Assembly: GCF_003550175.1 (NCBI RefSeq)
Contig: NZ_QXDF01000002.1
Location: 124,001-188,000 of the forward strand
Origin: Dichotomicrobium thermohalophilum
Lineage (GTDB): Bacteria; Pseudomonadota; Alphaproteobacteria; Rhizobiales; Rhodomicrobiaceae
Length of the DNA stretch: 64,000 bases
Reading direction: 5' to 3'
The position numbers and the translations under genes are program-made. Below, in pieces: positions 37,545 through 46,097 of the stretch. Numbering within the stretch: position 1 is the first letter of the stretch; the number at the start of each line of letters is the position of its first letter. The notes below the pieces were generated by a model. It saw only the letters and a program-made list of their open reading frames with translations, made no database searches and had not been told where the DNA came from.

Positions 37545-38920
37545 TCGCCTTTCCTCAGGTGATAGGATTTCGGACGGGTCACGGAATGGAAGCCGAGCAC
37601 AGAAAGCGCTGCGCCGCGGCCGGTGTCTTTGCAGCCTGTCCAGCACAGCGCCGGATCCAGATAATCGCAGCGGTTCATGTAGACCGTGCCCGTGTCCAGC
37701 GCGGCGCCGATATGAGAAGCGGCTTCGCTGTCAGCGGTGTAAATCGCAGCCGTTAATCCGTAAGGGCTGTCGTTCATCAACTCGATCGCCTCGTCATCGC
37801 CTGCCACGGGCATGATACCGACGACCGGCCCGAAGGTTTCCTCACGCATCACGCGCATCTGGTGGGTGACGTTGGTGAGAACCTGCGGCATCAGGTAAGC
37901 GCCGCCGTCGTCCTCGGGGAAGTCGCCTCGGTCGATGTGGGCGGTCGCGCCGGAATTGACCGCTTCTGCCACCTGGACCCGGGCCTCCTCCGCAAAGCGG
38001 GGGTGTGCCATCGGGCCGAGGGTCGTCTCGGGATCAAGCGGGTTGCCCAGCTTGAGCGCCCGAGCCCATGCGACGGCTTTCTCGACAAAGGCCTCAAAAA
38101 GATCGGCGTGAACATAGATACGCTCGATGCCGCAGCAGCATTGGCCGGCGTTGAACATGGCACCGTCCATGAGCCCGTCTACAGCGCTGTCCAGGTCGGC
38201 GTCGGCGCGCACATACCCAGGGTCCTTCCCTCCCAGCTCAAGTCCCAGGGGCAGGAATGTTCCGGCTGCCGCGCGCTCTATCCGCCGGCCGGCAGCGACG
38301 GATCCGGTAAAGGACACAAAGTCGAACGCGCGCGCCTCAATCAGGGCTTCTATCGTTGCATGATCTCCGAAGAACGGGGCGAAGATCTCTTCAGGGACGC
38401 CGCAATCCGCGAAGGCGCGGACCATGCGCTCGGCGGTCAGCAGCGTCTGCGTCGCCGGCTTGAGCATCACCGCGTTTCCGGCGATTAGCGCAGGTGCGAC
38501 CGCGTTGATGGCGGTCATGTAGGGATAATTCCAGGGGGCGATGACAAGGCAAACACCGTGGGGCTCGCGTTCGATCCGCCGCTCGAAGCGTTCGGAGGAC
38601 TCGACAACGAGCGGTGAAAGCGCCTCCGCCGCGATGTCGCACATGTAATAGGCACGCTCGGTCACGCCGCCGAATTCGCCACCGTATCGCACGGGGCGGC
38701 CCATCATGCGGGCAAGTTCCTCCACAGCGTCGTCCATGCCCGCAAGGCGCGCGACGCCCTCGCGGACAGCTGTTACCCGGTCTTCCAGCGGCCGAGCAGC
38801 CCACTCGGGTTGGGCGCGGCGGACGCGCTCGAGGAGTGCGCCGGCCTGCGTTTCGGTCAAGGCCTCGCGCTCCGCGACGACGGCGCCATCAATCGGCGAC
38901 ACACAGCTTAACGTGGTCAT
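37541..38920 (-). CDS. NAD(P)-dependent aldehyde dehydrogenase
   Basis: Aldehyde dehydrogenase superfamily, 459 residues. The oxyanion Asn is in APWNYPY near residue 130, the general-base Glu in GLELGGKDP near 227, and the catalytic nucleophile in FNAGQCCCGIERIYV near 258, which has three consecutive cysteines. ETFGPVVGIMPV is the usual C-terminal motif. The substrate is not determined by sequence; it resembles semialdehyde or gamma-glutamyl-aminoaldehyde dehydrogenases. It overlaps the downstream iron alcohol dehydrogenase by four bases and lies 92 bases after the ligase gene. Confidence 0.93.
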   Translation of the reverse strand: MTTLSCVSPIDGAVVAEREALTETQAGALLERVRRAQPEWAARPLEDRVTAVREGVARLAGMDDAVEELARMMGRPVRYGGEFGGVTERAYYMCDIAAEALSPLVVESSERFERRIEREPHGVCLVIAPWNYPYMTAINAVAPALIAGNAVMLKPATQTLLTAERMVRAFADCGVPEEIFAPFFGDHATIEALIEARAFDFVSFTGSVAAGRRIERAAAGTFLPLGLELGGKDPGYVRADADLDSAVDGLMDGAMFNAGQCCCGIERIYVHADLFEAFVEKAVAWARALKLGNPLDPETTLGPMAHPRFAEEARVQVAEAVNSGATAHIDRGDFPEDDGGAYLMPQVLTNVTHQMRVMREETFGPVVGIMPVAGDDEAIELMNDSPYGLTAAIYTADSEAASHIGAALDTGTVYMNRCDYLDPALCWTGCKDTGRGAALSVLGFHSVTRPKSYHLRKGE

Positions 38921-39012
38921 GGTCCTCGGTCATTCGAAGGTAGAGCCGGCGCCGAGCACTCGGCCCCCGGCAAGCCTCGGTACGGCAAGATCAAGTTCGC
39001 GCGTTTGCGCGG

Positions 39013-40374
39013 TCAGGACCGCTCGAACCCGCGGTTGATCTCCCAGTCGGTAACGCGGCGGTCATATTCGCTTTGCTCCCAGCGGGCGGCGTGCACATAG
39101 TGGTCAACCACATCGTCGCCAAAGGCGGCGCGCAGCATCTCCGAGCGATCCGCTGCCGCCGCGGCATCGCGCAGGGTCCCCGGGATCACCCGACCGTCGC
39201 CGGAATAGGCGTCCCCCTCGAACTCCGGTTCCAACGCGTAACCTCGTTCAATGCCTGCCAGGCCCGCTGCGATTTGCGCGGCAAATGCTAGGTACGGGTT
39301 CAGATCAGCACCACCGACCCGGCATTCGACGCGCACTGCTTTTGTTCCTTCTCCGCAGATGCGGTAGCCCGCGGTGCGGTTGTCGCGGCTCCAGACCGCC
39401 TTGGTCGGCGCAAAGGTTTGTGCCTGGAAGCGCTTGTAGGAGTTGATGTTCGGCGCAAGGAAGAGGGTGATCTCATCCGCATGCGCCAGCTGTCCCGCAA
39501 GATAGGCGCGCATCATGGCCGACATGCCGTACTCACCAGCAGGATCGAAGAATGCCGGCGTGTCCCCGCGCCAGAGCGACTGGTGCAGGTGGCAGGACGA
39601 GCCTGCCGCGGCGTAGTCGTACTTGGCCATGAAGGTGGCAGCGCGGCCTTGCTGCCATGCGATCTCCTTTGTCGCGTTCTTGACGAGCACATGGGTGTCC
39701 GCAGCCTCCAGAGCATCGGAATATCTGACGTTGATCTCCTCCTGGCCGGCCCAGGCTTCGCCCTTGGTGTTCTCGACCGCTATGCCCGCGCCATAGAGGC
39801 CGTTGCGCAGGGCGCGCATGACATTCTCTTCCTTCGAGGTCTGGAAGACGTGGTAGTCCTCATTATAAGGCGCGATGGGGTTCAGATCGCGATAGCCCTT
39901 TGCGTGCGCCTCCTCAAAGCTTTCCTGGAAAAGATAGAATTCAAGCTCGGAAGCGAACTTCGCCGTCAGCCCTTTTTCGGCGAGCCGGCGCATCTGGCGC
40001 TTCAGGATCGCGCGCGGCGACACGGGGATTTCGTGGTGACCGTGATGGTCAAGGATGTCGCAGAGAACGACGGCCGTCCCCGCCATCCACGGCGTGCGGC
40101 GCAATGTCGAGAGGTCCGGCTTCATCATGTAATCGCCGTAGCCCTGTGACCAGGAGGCCGACTTGTAACCCGGCACCGGCTCCATCTCGGCATCGACGGT
40201 GAGCAAGTAGTTGCAGGAGTGGGTCTCGTGCACGCCGCTATCAAGGAAATGCCGAGCGTGGAAGCGCTTGCCCATCAACCGGCCCTGCATATCGACCTGA
40301 GCCATCACGACCGTGTCGATTTCGCCCGCCGCCAAGGCTTCCTCCAGCTGTTCGACGGTTAGGTTTCCCGGCAT
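39013..40374 (-). CDS. Glutamine synthetase family protein, likely gamma-glutamyl-amine ligase
   Basis: The 453-residue protein has the GS fold: an N-terminal beta-grasp part (LTVEQLEEALAAGEIDTVVMAQVDMQGRLMGKR) and a catalytic domain with FASELEFYLF, AGQEEINVRYSD, GSSCHLHQSLW, NINSYKRFQAQTFAPT, W-SRDNRTAGYRI and ECRVGGADLNPYLA (Mg/ATP and glutamate sites). The Tyr-adenylylation loop of housekeeping GlnA is not evident. Such GS-like enzymes (PuuA, IpuC, ethanolamine GlnA4 types) attach glutamate to amines. Neighbouring TRAP transporter, ALDH and alcohol dehydrogenase support a catabolic role rather than ammonium assimilation. The exact amine is unknown. Confidence 0.88.
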   Translation of the reverse strand: MPGNLTVEQLEEALAAGEIDTVVMAQVDMQGRLMGKRFHARHFLDSGVHETHSCNYLLTVDAEMEPVPGYKSASWSQGYGDYMMKPDLSTLRRTPWMAGTAVVLCDILDHHGHHEIPVSPRAILKRQMRRLAEKGLTAKFASELEFYLFQESFEEAHAKGYRDLNPIAPYNEDYHVFQTSKEENVMRALRNGLYGAGIAVENTKGEAWAGQEEINVRYSDALEAADTHVLVKNATKEIAWQQGRAATFMAKYDYAAAGSSCHLHQSLWRGDTPAFFDPAGEYGMSAMMRAYLAGQLAHADEITLFLAPNINSYKRFQAQTFAPTKAVWSRDNRTAGYRICGEGTKAVRVECRVGGADLNPYLAFAAQIAAGLAGIERGYALEPEFEGDAYSGDGRVIPGTLRDAAAAADRSEMLRAAFGDDVVDHYVHAARWEQSEYDRRVTDWEINRGFERS

Positions 40375-40480
40375 GTCCTGTCCTCATACGCGTTTTTGAA
40401 CGACCTTCCGGTGCCCTCAGAGGCCGCCGGAACAGAATCCAAGCGGCCCCGGGAGCAGAGAGGCCCCGGGGCCGATGACA

Positions 40481-41527
40481 TCAGGCGTACCGGTAAGGCC
40501 GGCCCGCCTTACGCATCACGTCGTTATAGTCCTTGATGATCTGGACGACCTTCTGCCGCGTTGCGTTGTCGCCCGCGATCTCGTCCCAGAAAGCCTTGGC
40601 CTCTTCCTCGACCTTTGCCCATTCTTCATCGGGAATGGAGGTCAGCTCCATCTTCTCGCCGCGCACGCGAAGCTCGGCCTCGCCACCCCAGTACCACCAC
40701 TGCCGGTAGTAGTGACTTGAGTCGAACGTGACGCGCAGGAGTTCCTTCAGGTTGTCGGGCAACTCGTTCCAGCGGTCCATATTGGCGAAGAAGTGACCGA
40801 TCCAGGCGCCGGAGATGTTGTTTGTGAGGAAGTAGTCGGTCACATCGGCCCAGCCCACGGTGTAGTCCTCCGTGATGCCGGACCAGGCGATCCCGTCGAG
40901 CTCGCCGGTCTGAACCGCGACCTCGATGTCCTCCCACGGCAGCGTCACCGGCACCACGCCGAAGCGGCTCAGGAAGCGCCCAGCCGTCGGGAACGTGAAA
41001 ACACGCTTGCCGTTCAGATCCGCTAGGCTGCGGATCGGTTCCTTGGTTGCGAAATGGCAGGGGTCCCAGGCACCCGCGGAGATCCATTTGACGCCGACAT
41101 CCGCGTACTGCTGATCCCAGATTTCGCCTAGGCCGTACTGGTTGAACAGCACAGGCACATCCAGCGAGTAGCGCAGCGCGAAGGGGAAGTAACCGCCGAA
41201 CACGCGTACATCCGTGGGCGAGGCCATGGAGTCATCGTCCGACTGAACCGCGTCGATTGTGCCTTGCTGCATGGCGCGGAACAGCTCACCTGTCGGAACA
41301 AGCTGATCAGCGAAGTACAGCTCGATCTCCATCTGGCCTTCCGCGATCTTGTTAAAGCTGTCTACGGCTGGCTTGATCACGTGCTCGGCCAGAGCGGGCC
41401 CCGCATAAGTTTGCAGACGCCAGCGGATCGGGGACTGCGCTTTGACGTATGGCGCCGCAAGCGCGCCGGTTCCAACGGCGGCACCGGCTACACCGGCTTT
41501 ACGGAGAAAGTCGCGCCTTGTGGTCAT
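40481..41527 (-). CDS. dctP: TRAP transporter substrate-binding protein, DctP family
   Basis: Periplasmic solute receptor, 348 residues. The N-terminus MTTRRDFLRKAGVAGAAVGT is a twin-arginine signal, with cleavage after about residue 30 (VKAQ). IRWRLQTYAG begins the mature fold, and the conserved arginine that binds carboxylates is expected in the region around NGKRVFTFPTAGRFLSRFG. The sequence is of the FcbT/YiaO-like subgroup often paired with alpha-keto or aromatic acids, but the ligand cannot be named. The start at 41527 is chosen because it puts RR close to the N-terminus. It follows dctM by 32 bases. Confidence 0.92.
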   Translation of the reverse strand: MTTRRDFLRKAGVAGAAVGTGALAAPYVKAQSPIRWRLQTYAGPALAEHVIKPAVDSFNKIAEGQMEIELYFADQLVPTGELFRAMQQGTIDAVQSDDDSMASPTDVRVFGGYFPFALRYSLDVPVLFNQYGLGEIWDQQYADVGVKWISAGAWDPCHFATKEPIRSLADLNGKRVFTFPTAGRFLSRFGVVPVTLPWEDIEVAVQTGELDGIAWSGITEDYTVGWADVTDYFLTNNISGAWIGHFFANMDRWNELPDNLKELLRVTFDSSHYYRQWWYWGGEAELRVRGEKMELTSIPDEEWAKVEEEAKAFWDEIAGDNATRQKVVQIIKDYNDVMRKAGRPYRYA

Positions 41528-41559
41528 GATGTCCTCCTTTTTTGACTCTCGACCTACGC

Positions 41560-42888
41560 TCACTTCCCGTAGACCGTCTGCGGCAGCCACAGCGCGATCT
41601 GCGGAAACGCTATCACGATCGCCAGCGCCAGGATCATGACTCCGACGAACGGGACGATGGACCTGTAGATGTCACCGATGCTGATCTCCGGGGGCGCCAT
41701 CGCGCGCATCAGGAAAAGGTTGTAGCCAAACGGCGGCGTCATGTACGCGATCTGGCAGGTGATTGTGTAGAGGACCCCGTACCAGATTAAGTCGTAGCCA
41801 AGGCTCGCCACCAACGGAACATAGAGCGGGGCCACGATCACCAGCATGGCGGTGTCATCGAGAAAGGTGCCGAGCAGCAGAAACGAGAGCTGCATCAGTA
41901 TCAGGATCATCAGCGGATCAAGCGCGAGCCGCTCGACAAACAGCGTCTCGATGGCCCGGACCGCCCCAAGACCATCGAACACGGCCGCAAAACACAGCGC
42001 CGCGACGATGATCCACATGAACATGCAGGAGATGCCGAGCGTCTTGGTGACCGAACTCTCGAAGACTTCCCAGGTCAGACGTCTTTTCAGGGCGGCGGCG
42101 ATCAGCGCCGTGAGTGCCCCCAATGCGGAACTCTCCACGAGGGAAGTCCATCCATTCACGAAGGGCACCATCATGACCGCAAAGATCGCGAGGGGGAGGA
42201 TGCCGGCGCGCAGTAACCGGAATTTCTCAGCCCGCGACACATTGCGTTCGTCCGCTGGAAGGGCGGGGCCCAGCTTGGGCTGAAAGCGACAGCGAATTGC
42301 GATATAGAGGATGAACAGCGTCGCCATCATCAGCCCCGGGATCAGACCGGCAAGCCAGAGTTGACCCACCGGCTGGCGCGCGATCATGGCGTAAAGAACA
42401 AGTACGACAGAAGGCGGAACCAATATACCAAGCGATGAGCCCGCCTGGATTACGCCGGTGACCATCCGCTTGTCATAGTTGCGGCGCAGGAGCTCCGGCA
42501 GGGCAATCGTGGCGCCGATGGCCATACCCGCGACGGAAAGCCCGTTCATCGCCGAGATCAGGACCATCAGCCCGATCGTGCCGATCGCCAGCCCGCCGTT
42601 TACCGGCCCCATCCAGACGTGGAACATCCGGTAAAGGTCATCGGCAAGCCGGCTCTCGGCGATGATGTAGCCCATGAATATGAACATCGGCAGGGTCAGC
42701 AGCGGATACCACTTCATGGCCTTCATGGCGGCCGTGAAAGCGAACTGTCCGCCTCCCTCGCCATAGAGAGCAAGCGCTGCAACCACCGCGACGAACCCTA
42801 TGACGGCGAAGACCCGCTGCCCCGTGAGCAGCATCACCATCATGGAAGCGAACATGGTCAGCGCGATCGCCTCGTATGACACGCTCAA
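41560..42888 (-). CDS. dctM: TRAP transporter large permease, DctM family
   Basis: Main ion-coupled permease subunit, 442 residues with about twelve membrane helices. Family landmarks include the start region MLLTGQRVFAVIGFV, the segment PLLTLPMFIFMGYI, and the pore-lining repeats GLSVAGMAIGATIALPELL and TPPFGYNLFLMRAM. Full length. Its start overlaps the dctQ stop by four bases and it precedes dctP, the standard Q-M-P set in one operon. Confidence 0.94.
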   Translation of the reverse strand: MSVSYEAIALTMFASMMVMLLTGQRVFAVIGFVAVVAALALYGEGGGQFAFTAAMKAMKWYPLLTLPMFIFMGYIIAESRLADDLYRMFHVWMGPVNGGLAIGTIGLMVLISAMNGLSVAGMAIGATIALPELLRRNYDKRMVTGVIQAGSSLGILVPPSVVLVLYAMIARQPVGQLWLAGLIPGLMMATLFILYIAIRCRFQPKLGPALPADERNVSRAEKFRLLRAGILPLAIFAVMMVPFVNGWTSLVESSALGALTALIAAALKRRLTWEVFESSVTKTLGISCMFMWIIVAALCFAAVFDGLGAVRAIETLFVERLALDPLMILILMQLSFLLLGTFLDDTAMLVIVAPLYVPLVASLGYDLIWYGVLYTITCQIAYMTPPFGYNLFLMRAMAPPEISIGDIYRSIVPFVGVMILALAIVIAFPQIALWLPQTVYGK

Positions 42889-43391
42889 ATCTCCTCGCCG
42901 CGGGTTATAGCGATGTCACGGATCAGGCACGCTATGGCCTGCAGAAGCATCAAGACGCCTGCCAGGACCATCAGGCTCTTGATCGGCCACATCAGGGGCG
43001 CCCAGGCGGAATAGCTACGCTCGTTGTATTCAAGGGCGTAGGTCGTCGATGAAATCCCGCCCCAGATGAAAACGCTCAGATAGACCAGCAGCGCGACGAT
43101 CGTGAACGCGTCGACCCAGGCGCGCTGACGCCGTGTCCAGCGGCTGTAAAGGAGATCCATGCGGACATGCATGCCCATCTGCATCGAGTAAGGGCCGCCG
43201 AGCATGTAGTAGGCGACAAGCGTGAATTGCGCCATCTCCAGCGTCCAGAGCGAGGGCAGGAAAAAGGTCTTGGAGATGGAGGACCACAGCAGGATCGCCA
43301 TCATCACGAAAAGCAGGTAGATGACGATGCGTCCGATCCGATAGTTGAGACCTTCAACCCAGCGGACATAAGCGCGCGCCCATCCCGGCAT
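42885..43391 (-). CDS. dctQ: TRAP transporter small permease, DctQ family
   Basis: Small membrane subunit of 168 residues with four hydrophobic helices (about 20-40, 55-75, 95-115 and 140-160). The family motif is seen in GGPYSMQMGMHVRMDLLYSR (near 75). It begins three bases after the N-formylglutamate amidohydrolase-like gene and overlaps dctM by four, so all are one transcript. Confidence 0.93.
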   Translation of the reverse strand: MPGWARAYVRWVEGLNYRIGRIVIYLLFVMMAILLWSSISKTFFLPSLWTLEMAQFTLVAYYMLGGPYSMQMGMHVRMDLLYSRWTRRQRAWVDAFTIVALLVYLSVFIWGGISSTTYALEYNERSYSAWAPLMWPIKSLMVLAGVLMLLQAIACLIRDIAITRGEEI

Positions 43392-43394
43392 GGC

Positions 43395-44177
43395 TCAGTC
43401 CTCCTCGTCCAGTGCGTCGAGGCCGGCACGTACCAGTGCTGCGAGGTCCCGCCCCACGCGATCCTGCGAGTGCGCGTCGGCCACAAGGTCCGAGCGAATT
43501 TCGAGCATCACGTTTGGAAGGCCCCGAGGGAGGGCGTGACTGCGCAGGGTGTGTGTAACGCCGTCAGCCGGGCCGTATGGGGCATTGCGTTCGGATCTTA
43601 GCCCGGTGACCTGCGTCGCGCGGGCCAGCAACGCGTCGGCGAGACGGCTGTCCGCGTCGTGCAGAACCCCAAGCTCCACCTCACGCCGCTGGCCGTGATA
43701 GACCGGCGTGAAGGTATGGACACTGACCAACGCCCGCGGCGCCTTGGTCTCGATCATCGCGACGAGGGTGTCGCGAAACGGCTGAAAGATCGCCGCCGCG
43801 CGTCTTTCCCGCTCCTGATCCGAAATACCGGCGTTTCCGGGCACCTCGAACCGCTCACTTTTTGCGGTGATGGCATCAGCGCGTTCGGGTGAACGGTTGC
43901 AGTCATAAGCAAGGCGGGAGAAACGCGCAGCAACCAGAGCAGCGTCGAGGTCCTTGGCCATGGTTCGCGCGACGGCGAGCGCTCCGGGGTCCCAAGCCAC
44001 ATGACTTTCCAGTGCCCGGGGCGACAGCCCCAGATCGCCCAATGCCTCCGGCAGCGCAGCGCTCGCATGTTCGCAGACCAGCAGCACATCGCCCTTGCCG
44101 GTCTGGTTCTCTACCATCACCGGCGGGCCATCGGAGGGCGTTAACAGCGGATTTAAATTGCTCCCGTCCAGCACCAT
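43395..44177 (-). CDS. N-formylglutamate amidohydrolase family protein
   Basis: Zinc-dependent amidohydrolase of the HutG2/DUF3089-like N-formylglutamate deformylase family, 260 residues. LLVCEHASAALPEALG near residue 33 holds the metal/substrate histidine motif, and AYDCNRSPERADA, VSVHTFTPVYHG and VMLEIRSDLVAD are conserved family blocks. In histidine degradation such enzymes cleave N-formylglutamate; here no hut genes are near, so a gamma-glutamyl or N-acyl hydrolase role in the adjacent pathway is possible. The ATG at 44177 is preferred because the upstream in-frame codons run into the divergent promoter. First gene of the seven-gene operon. Confidence 0.88.
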   Translation of the reverse strand: MVLDGSNLNPLLTPSDGPPVMVENQTGKGDVLLVCEHASAALPEALGDLGLSPRALESHVAWDPGALAVARTMAKDLDAALVAARFSRLAYDCNRSPERADAITAKSERFEVPGNAGISDQERERRAAAIFQPFRDTLVAMIETKAPRALVSVHTFTPVYHGQRREVELGVLHDADSRLADALLARATQVTGLRSERNAPYGPADGVTHTLRSHALPRGLPNVMLEIRSDLVADAHSQDRVGRDLAALVRAGLDALDEED

Positions 44178-44192
44178 GTGTAAAGAATTGTT

Positions 44193-44209
44193 CAGGCTGC
44201 TGCGGCCTG
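44193..44209. promoter_or_regulatory. Dyad between the operon and rpiR, candidate operator
   Basis: CAGGC-TGCTGCG-GCCTG, extended outward by TTGTT on the left and TCAA on the right (TTGnnCAGGC / GCCTGTCAA). It lies in the 81-base divergent region. A minus-strand -35 TTGACA overlaps its right arm, so a bound RpiR-type regulator could block the operon promoter. Confidence 0.4.
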
Positions 44210-44258
44210 TCAATTATTTTATAAGAGAATGCTCCAGCCTCATCGGGCGCGCACGGCA

Positions 44259-45128
44259 ATGACCGATACCACCACCGTCGAGGAACGTCTGCGAGCCAGC
44301 TACGACCGGCTTACCCGCGCCGAGCGCCAGGTCGCTGCGGCCCTGCTTGAAAGCTACCCGGCGCTCGGACTGTCCTCGATCACGCATCTCGCGGCGACCG
44401 CGAAAGTGTCGACACCGACGGTGCTGCGGCTGGTGCACAAGCTCGGTTACGACGGTTTTGGCGCTTTTCAGGATGCGCTGCGCACGGAACTGCAGGCGCG
44501 CATGTCGGGCCCGATGGACAAACGCGCCCTGCGCTCCACCGGGGCACCTGGCGGGCACATCCTCAACCGCTTTGCTGAGGCGGCCGTCACAAACCTTCAA
44601 GGCACGCTTGCCCAGATGGAAAGCGAAGGTTTCGACGCTGCAGTGCAGATCATTTCCGATCCCAAGCGGCGCGTGTTTGTAACGGGCGGCCGTATCACGC
44701 GCGCTCTTGCGGATTATCTTTTCACTCACCTGCAGGTGTTGCGCCCGGGTGTCACGCAGCTCGGCACCGCCCCCGGAGTTTGGCCGCACTACCTTCTGGA
44801 CATCGCAGAGGGCGACGTGCTGGTCTTGTTCGACATCCGGCGGTATGAAACCGTCCTTCAACGACTTGCCGAAATGGCTCATGGTCGCGGCGCACAAATC
44901 GTGCTCCTGACCGACCAGTGGGGGTCCCCGATCGCGCCACTGGCGCAGCACCGGTTCGCATGCCGGGTTGAGGCGCCCTCGGCGTGGGATTCCACGTTGG
45001 CCCTTCTGTTCGTGGTCGAAGCTCTCGTCGGCGGCGTGGAGGAAAAGGCCTGGGCACAGGCCCGCGGGCGGATGCAAACGCTCGAAGACATCTTCGATCA
45101 GACCCGACTGTTCCGGAAATTTACCTGA
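44259..45128 (+). CDS. MurR/RpiR family transcriptional regulator
   Basis: 289-residue regulator. An N-terminal helix-turn-helix (about 1-75: VEERLRASYDRLTRAERQVA, then ITHLAATAKVSTPTVLRLVHKLGYDGFGAFQ) is followed by a SIS domain (about 120-260) that binds a phosphosugar or related ligand (VFVTGGRITRALADYLFTHLQVL, VLVLFDIRRYETVLQRLAEMA). The classical SIS Ser motif is not strong. Start at 44259 (MTDTTTVEERL); an in-frame ATG at 44229 is possible. Divergent from the amine/amino-alcohol operon, which it probably controls. Confidence 0.9.
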   Translation: MTDTTTVEERLRASYDRLTRAERQVAAALLESYPALGLSSITHLAATAKVSTPTVLRLVHKLGYDGFGAFQDALRTELQARMSGPMDKRALRSTGAPGGHILNRFAEAAVTNLQGTLAQMESEGFDAAVQIISDPKRRVFVTGGRITRALADYLFTHLQVLRPGVTQLGTAPGVWPHYLLDIAEGDVLVLFDIRRYETVLQRLAEMAHGRGAQIVLLTDQWGSPIAPLAQHRFACRVEAPSAWDSTLALLFVVEALVGGVEEKAWAQARGRMQTLEDIFDQTRLFRKFT

Positions 45129-46097
45129 CGCTGCTGCGGGAACGCCGCCTCGAAAATGTCGAGCCGGGCCGTCGCCGGTCATCCGCAACTAGGTCAGTGT
45201 TGGTCGACAAGGATCGGCAAGGACAAGAACACTTGTTGACACAATAACTTGACGCCGCTGATCTCCCGTGGAAAGTCACTCGGCGCAAGGTGCCCATTCA
45301 CGGCCTTCTCCACGATTTGCTGGAGCAATCCGGTAAAAGCCGTGTGCTGAATAACATCAAGCCCTTTACTTTACCGTTATTGAGGCACGCATCTATTCCT
45401 CGTACGAAGAATTTGCTTGGATCAATTGCGTGCGTGAAGGCGCCTTCACCAGAATCAAGAAATCTGATGTCGCGCTCCCAGCCGACGAATGCGAGCGATC
45501 TGTTCGTCGGTTCGTCGTCGCCAAATGTATCGAGACCGAAGGAAAAACGTGCCCGTTGTATTCGCTACGAATTTGCGATGCAGCTTGAGATAACAAGAGG
45601 TGCCCGCCGTTCGCCAATCGTGATGCCGAAACGCCGCGTCTCGGCGTTTCGGGATCTCCGAGGTAAGGATGTCGTTTGACGCAACGCCCGTCACGCGGAT
45701 GGATTGAATTTCTCCGCGTAGATGCGCTTCTTCAGCATGGACCGAGGACGCCAAGAACGCGCAGAAGCTGGCGGCAAGGAGGCAGCGTGCCACCGGCAGA
45801 CGTATCGTGAGCAATGCATGCTGACATTCAGTTTTTCATACCCAAACCCTCCTTCCCCAGATCCGCCGTCGGGCATAAGATTGCGCCAGCGCGATTGAAT
45901 AACACGCTTCTCCGGCGCTTCAGCATTTTTGAGACAGGCGCCTCGCTCGCCGGTAAAGTACCCGTCAGGAAAGACAGGGCATTGGTCTCGGCTGGGGGCA
46001 GAAGCCGTGCTAGCTGATATCGAAGTTGGGCCGTTTGCGCGGCGCCCCCATCAAGACAATTGCGCGCCGCAAGGCGCGGAGATTCATGTGAGCCGGA
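45129..46097. other. 969-bp intergenic region with decayed ORFs and atypical composition
   Basis: Visibly less GC-rich than its surroundings. On the plus strand 45355-45588 reads SSYEEFAWINCVREGAFTRI and onward for about 77 codons with no start codon. On the minus strand 45455-45814 begins at TTG and encodes a credible signal peptide (LPVARCLLAASFCAFLASSV, cut HAE) but then loses protein-like character. The two overlap, so at most one can be real; both may be remnants. From 45815 to 46097 nothing is recognised. Confidence 0.5.
45455..45814 (-). pseudogene. Possible remnant of a secreted protein gene
   Basis: TTG-initiated frame of 119 codons. The first 28 residues form a well-made Sec signal peptide ending VHA|EEA; the following 60 residues (LRGEIQSIRVTGVASNDILT onward) could be mature protein, while the last 40 are Arg-rich and look frameshifted. 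No family recognised. Treated as a likely degraded gene; it could also be chance. Confidence 0.25.
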
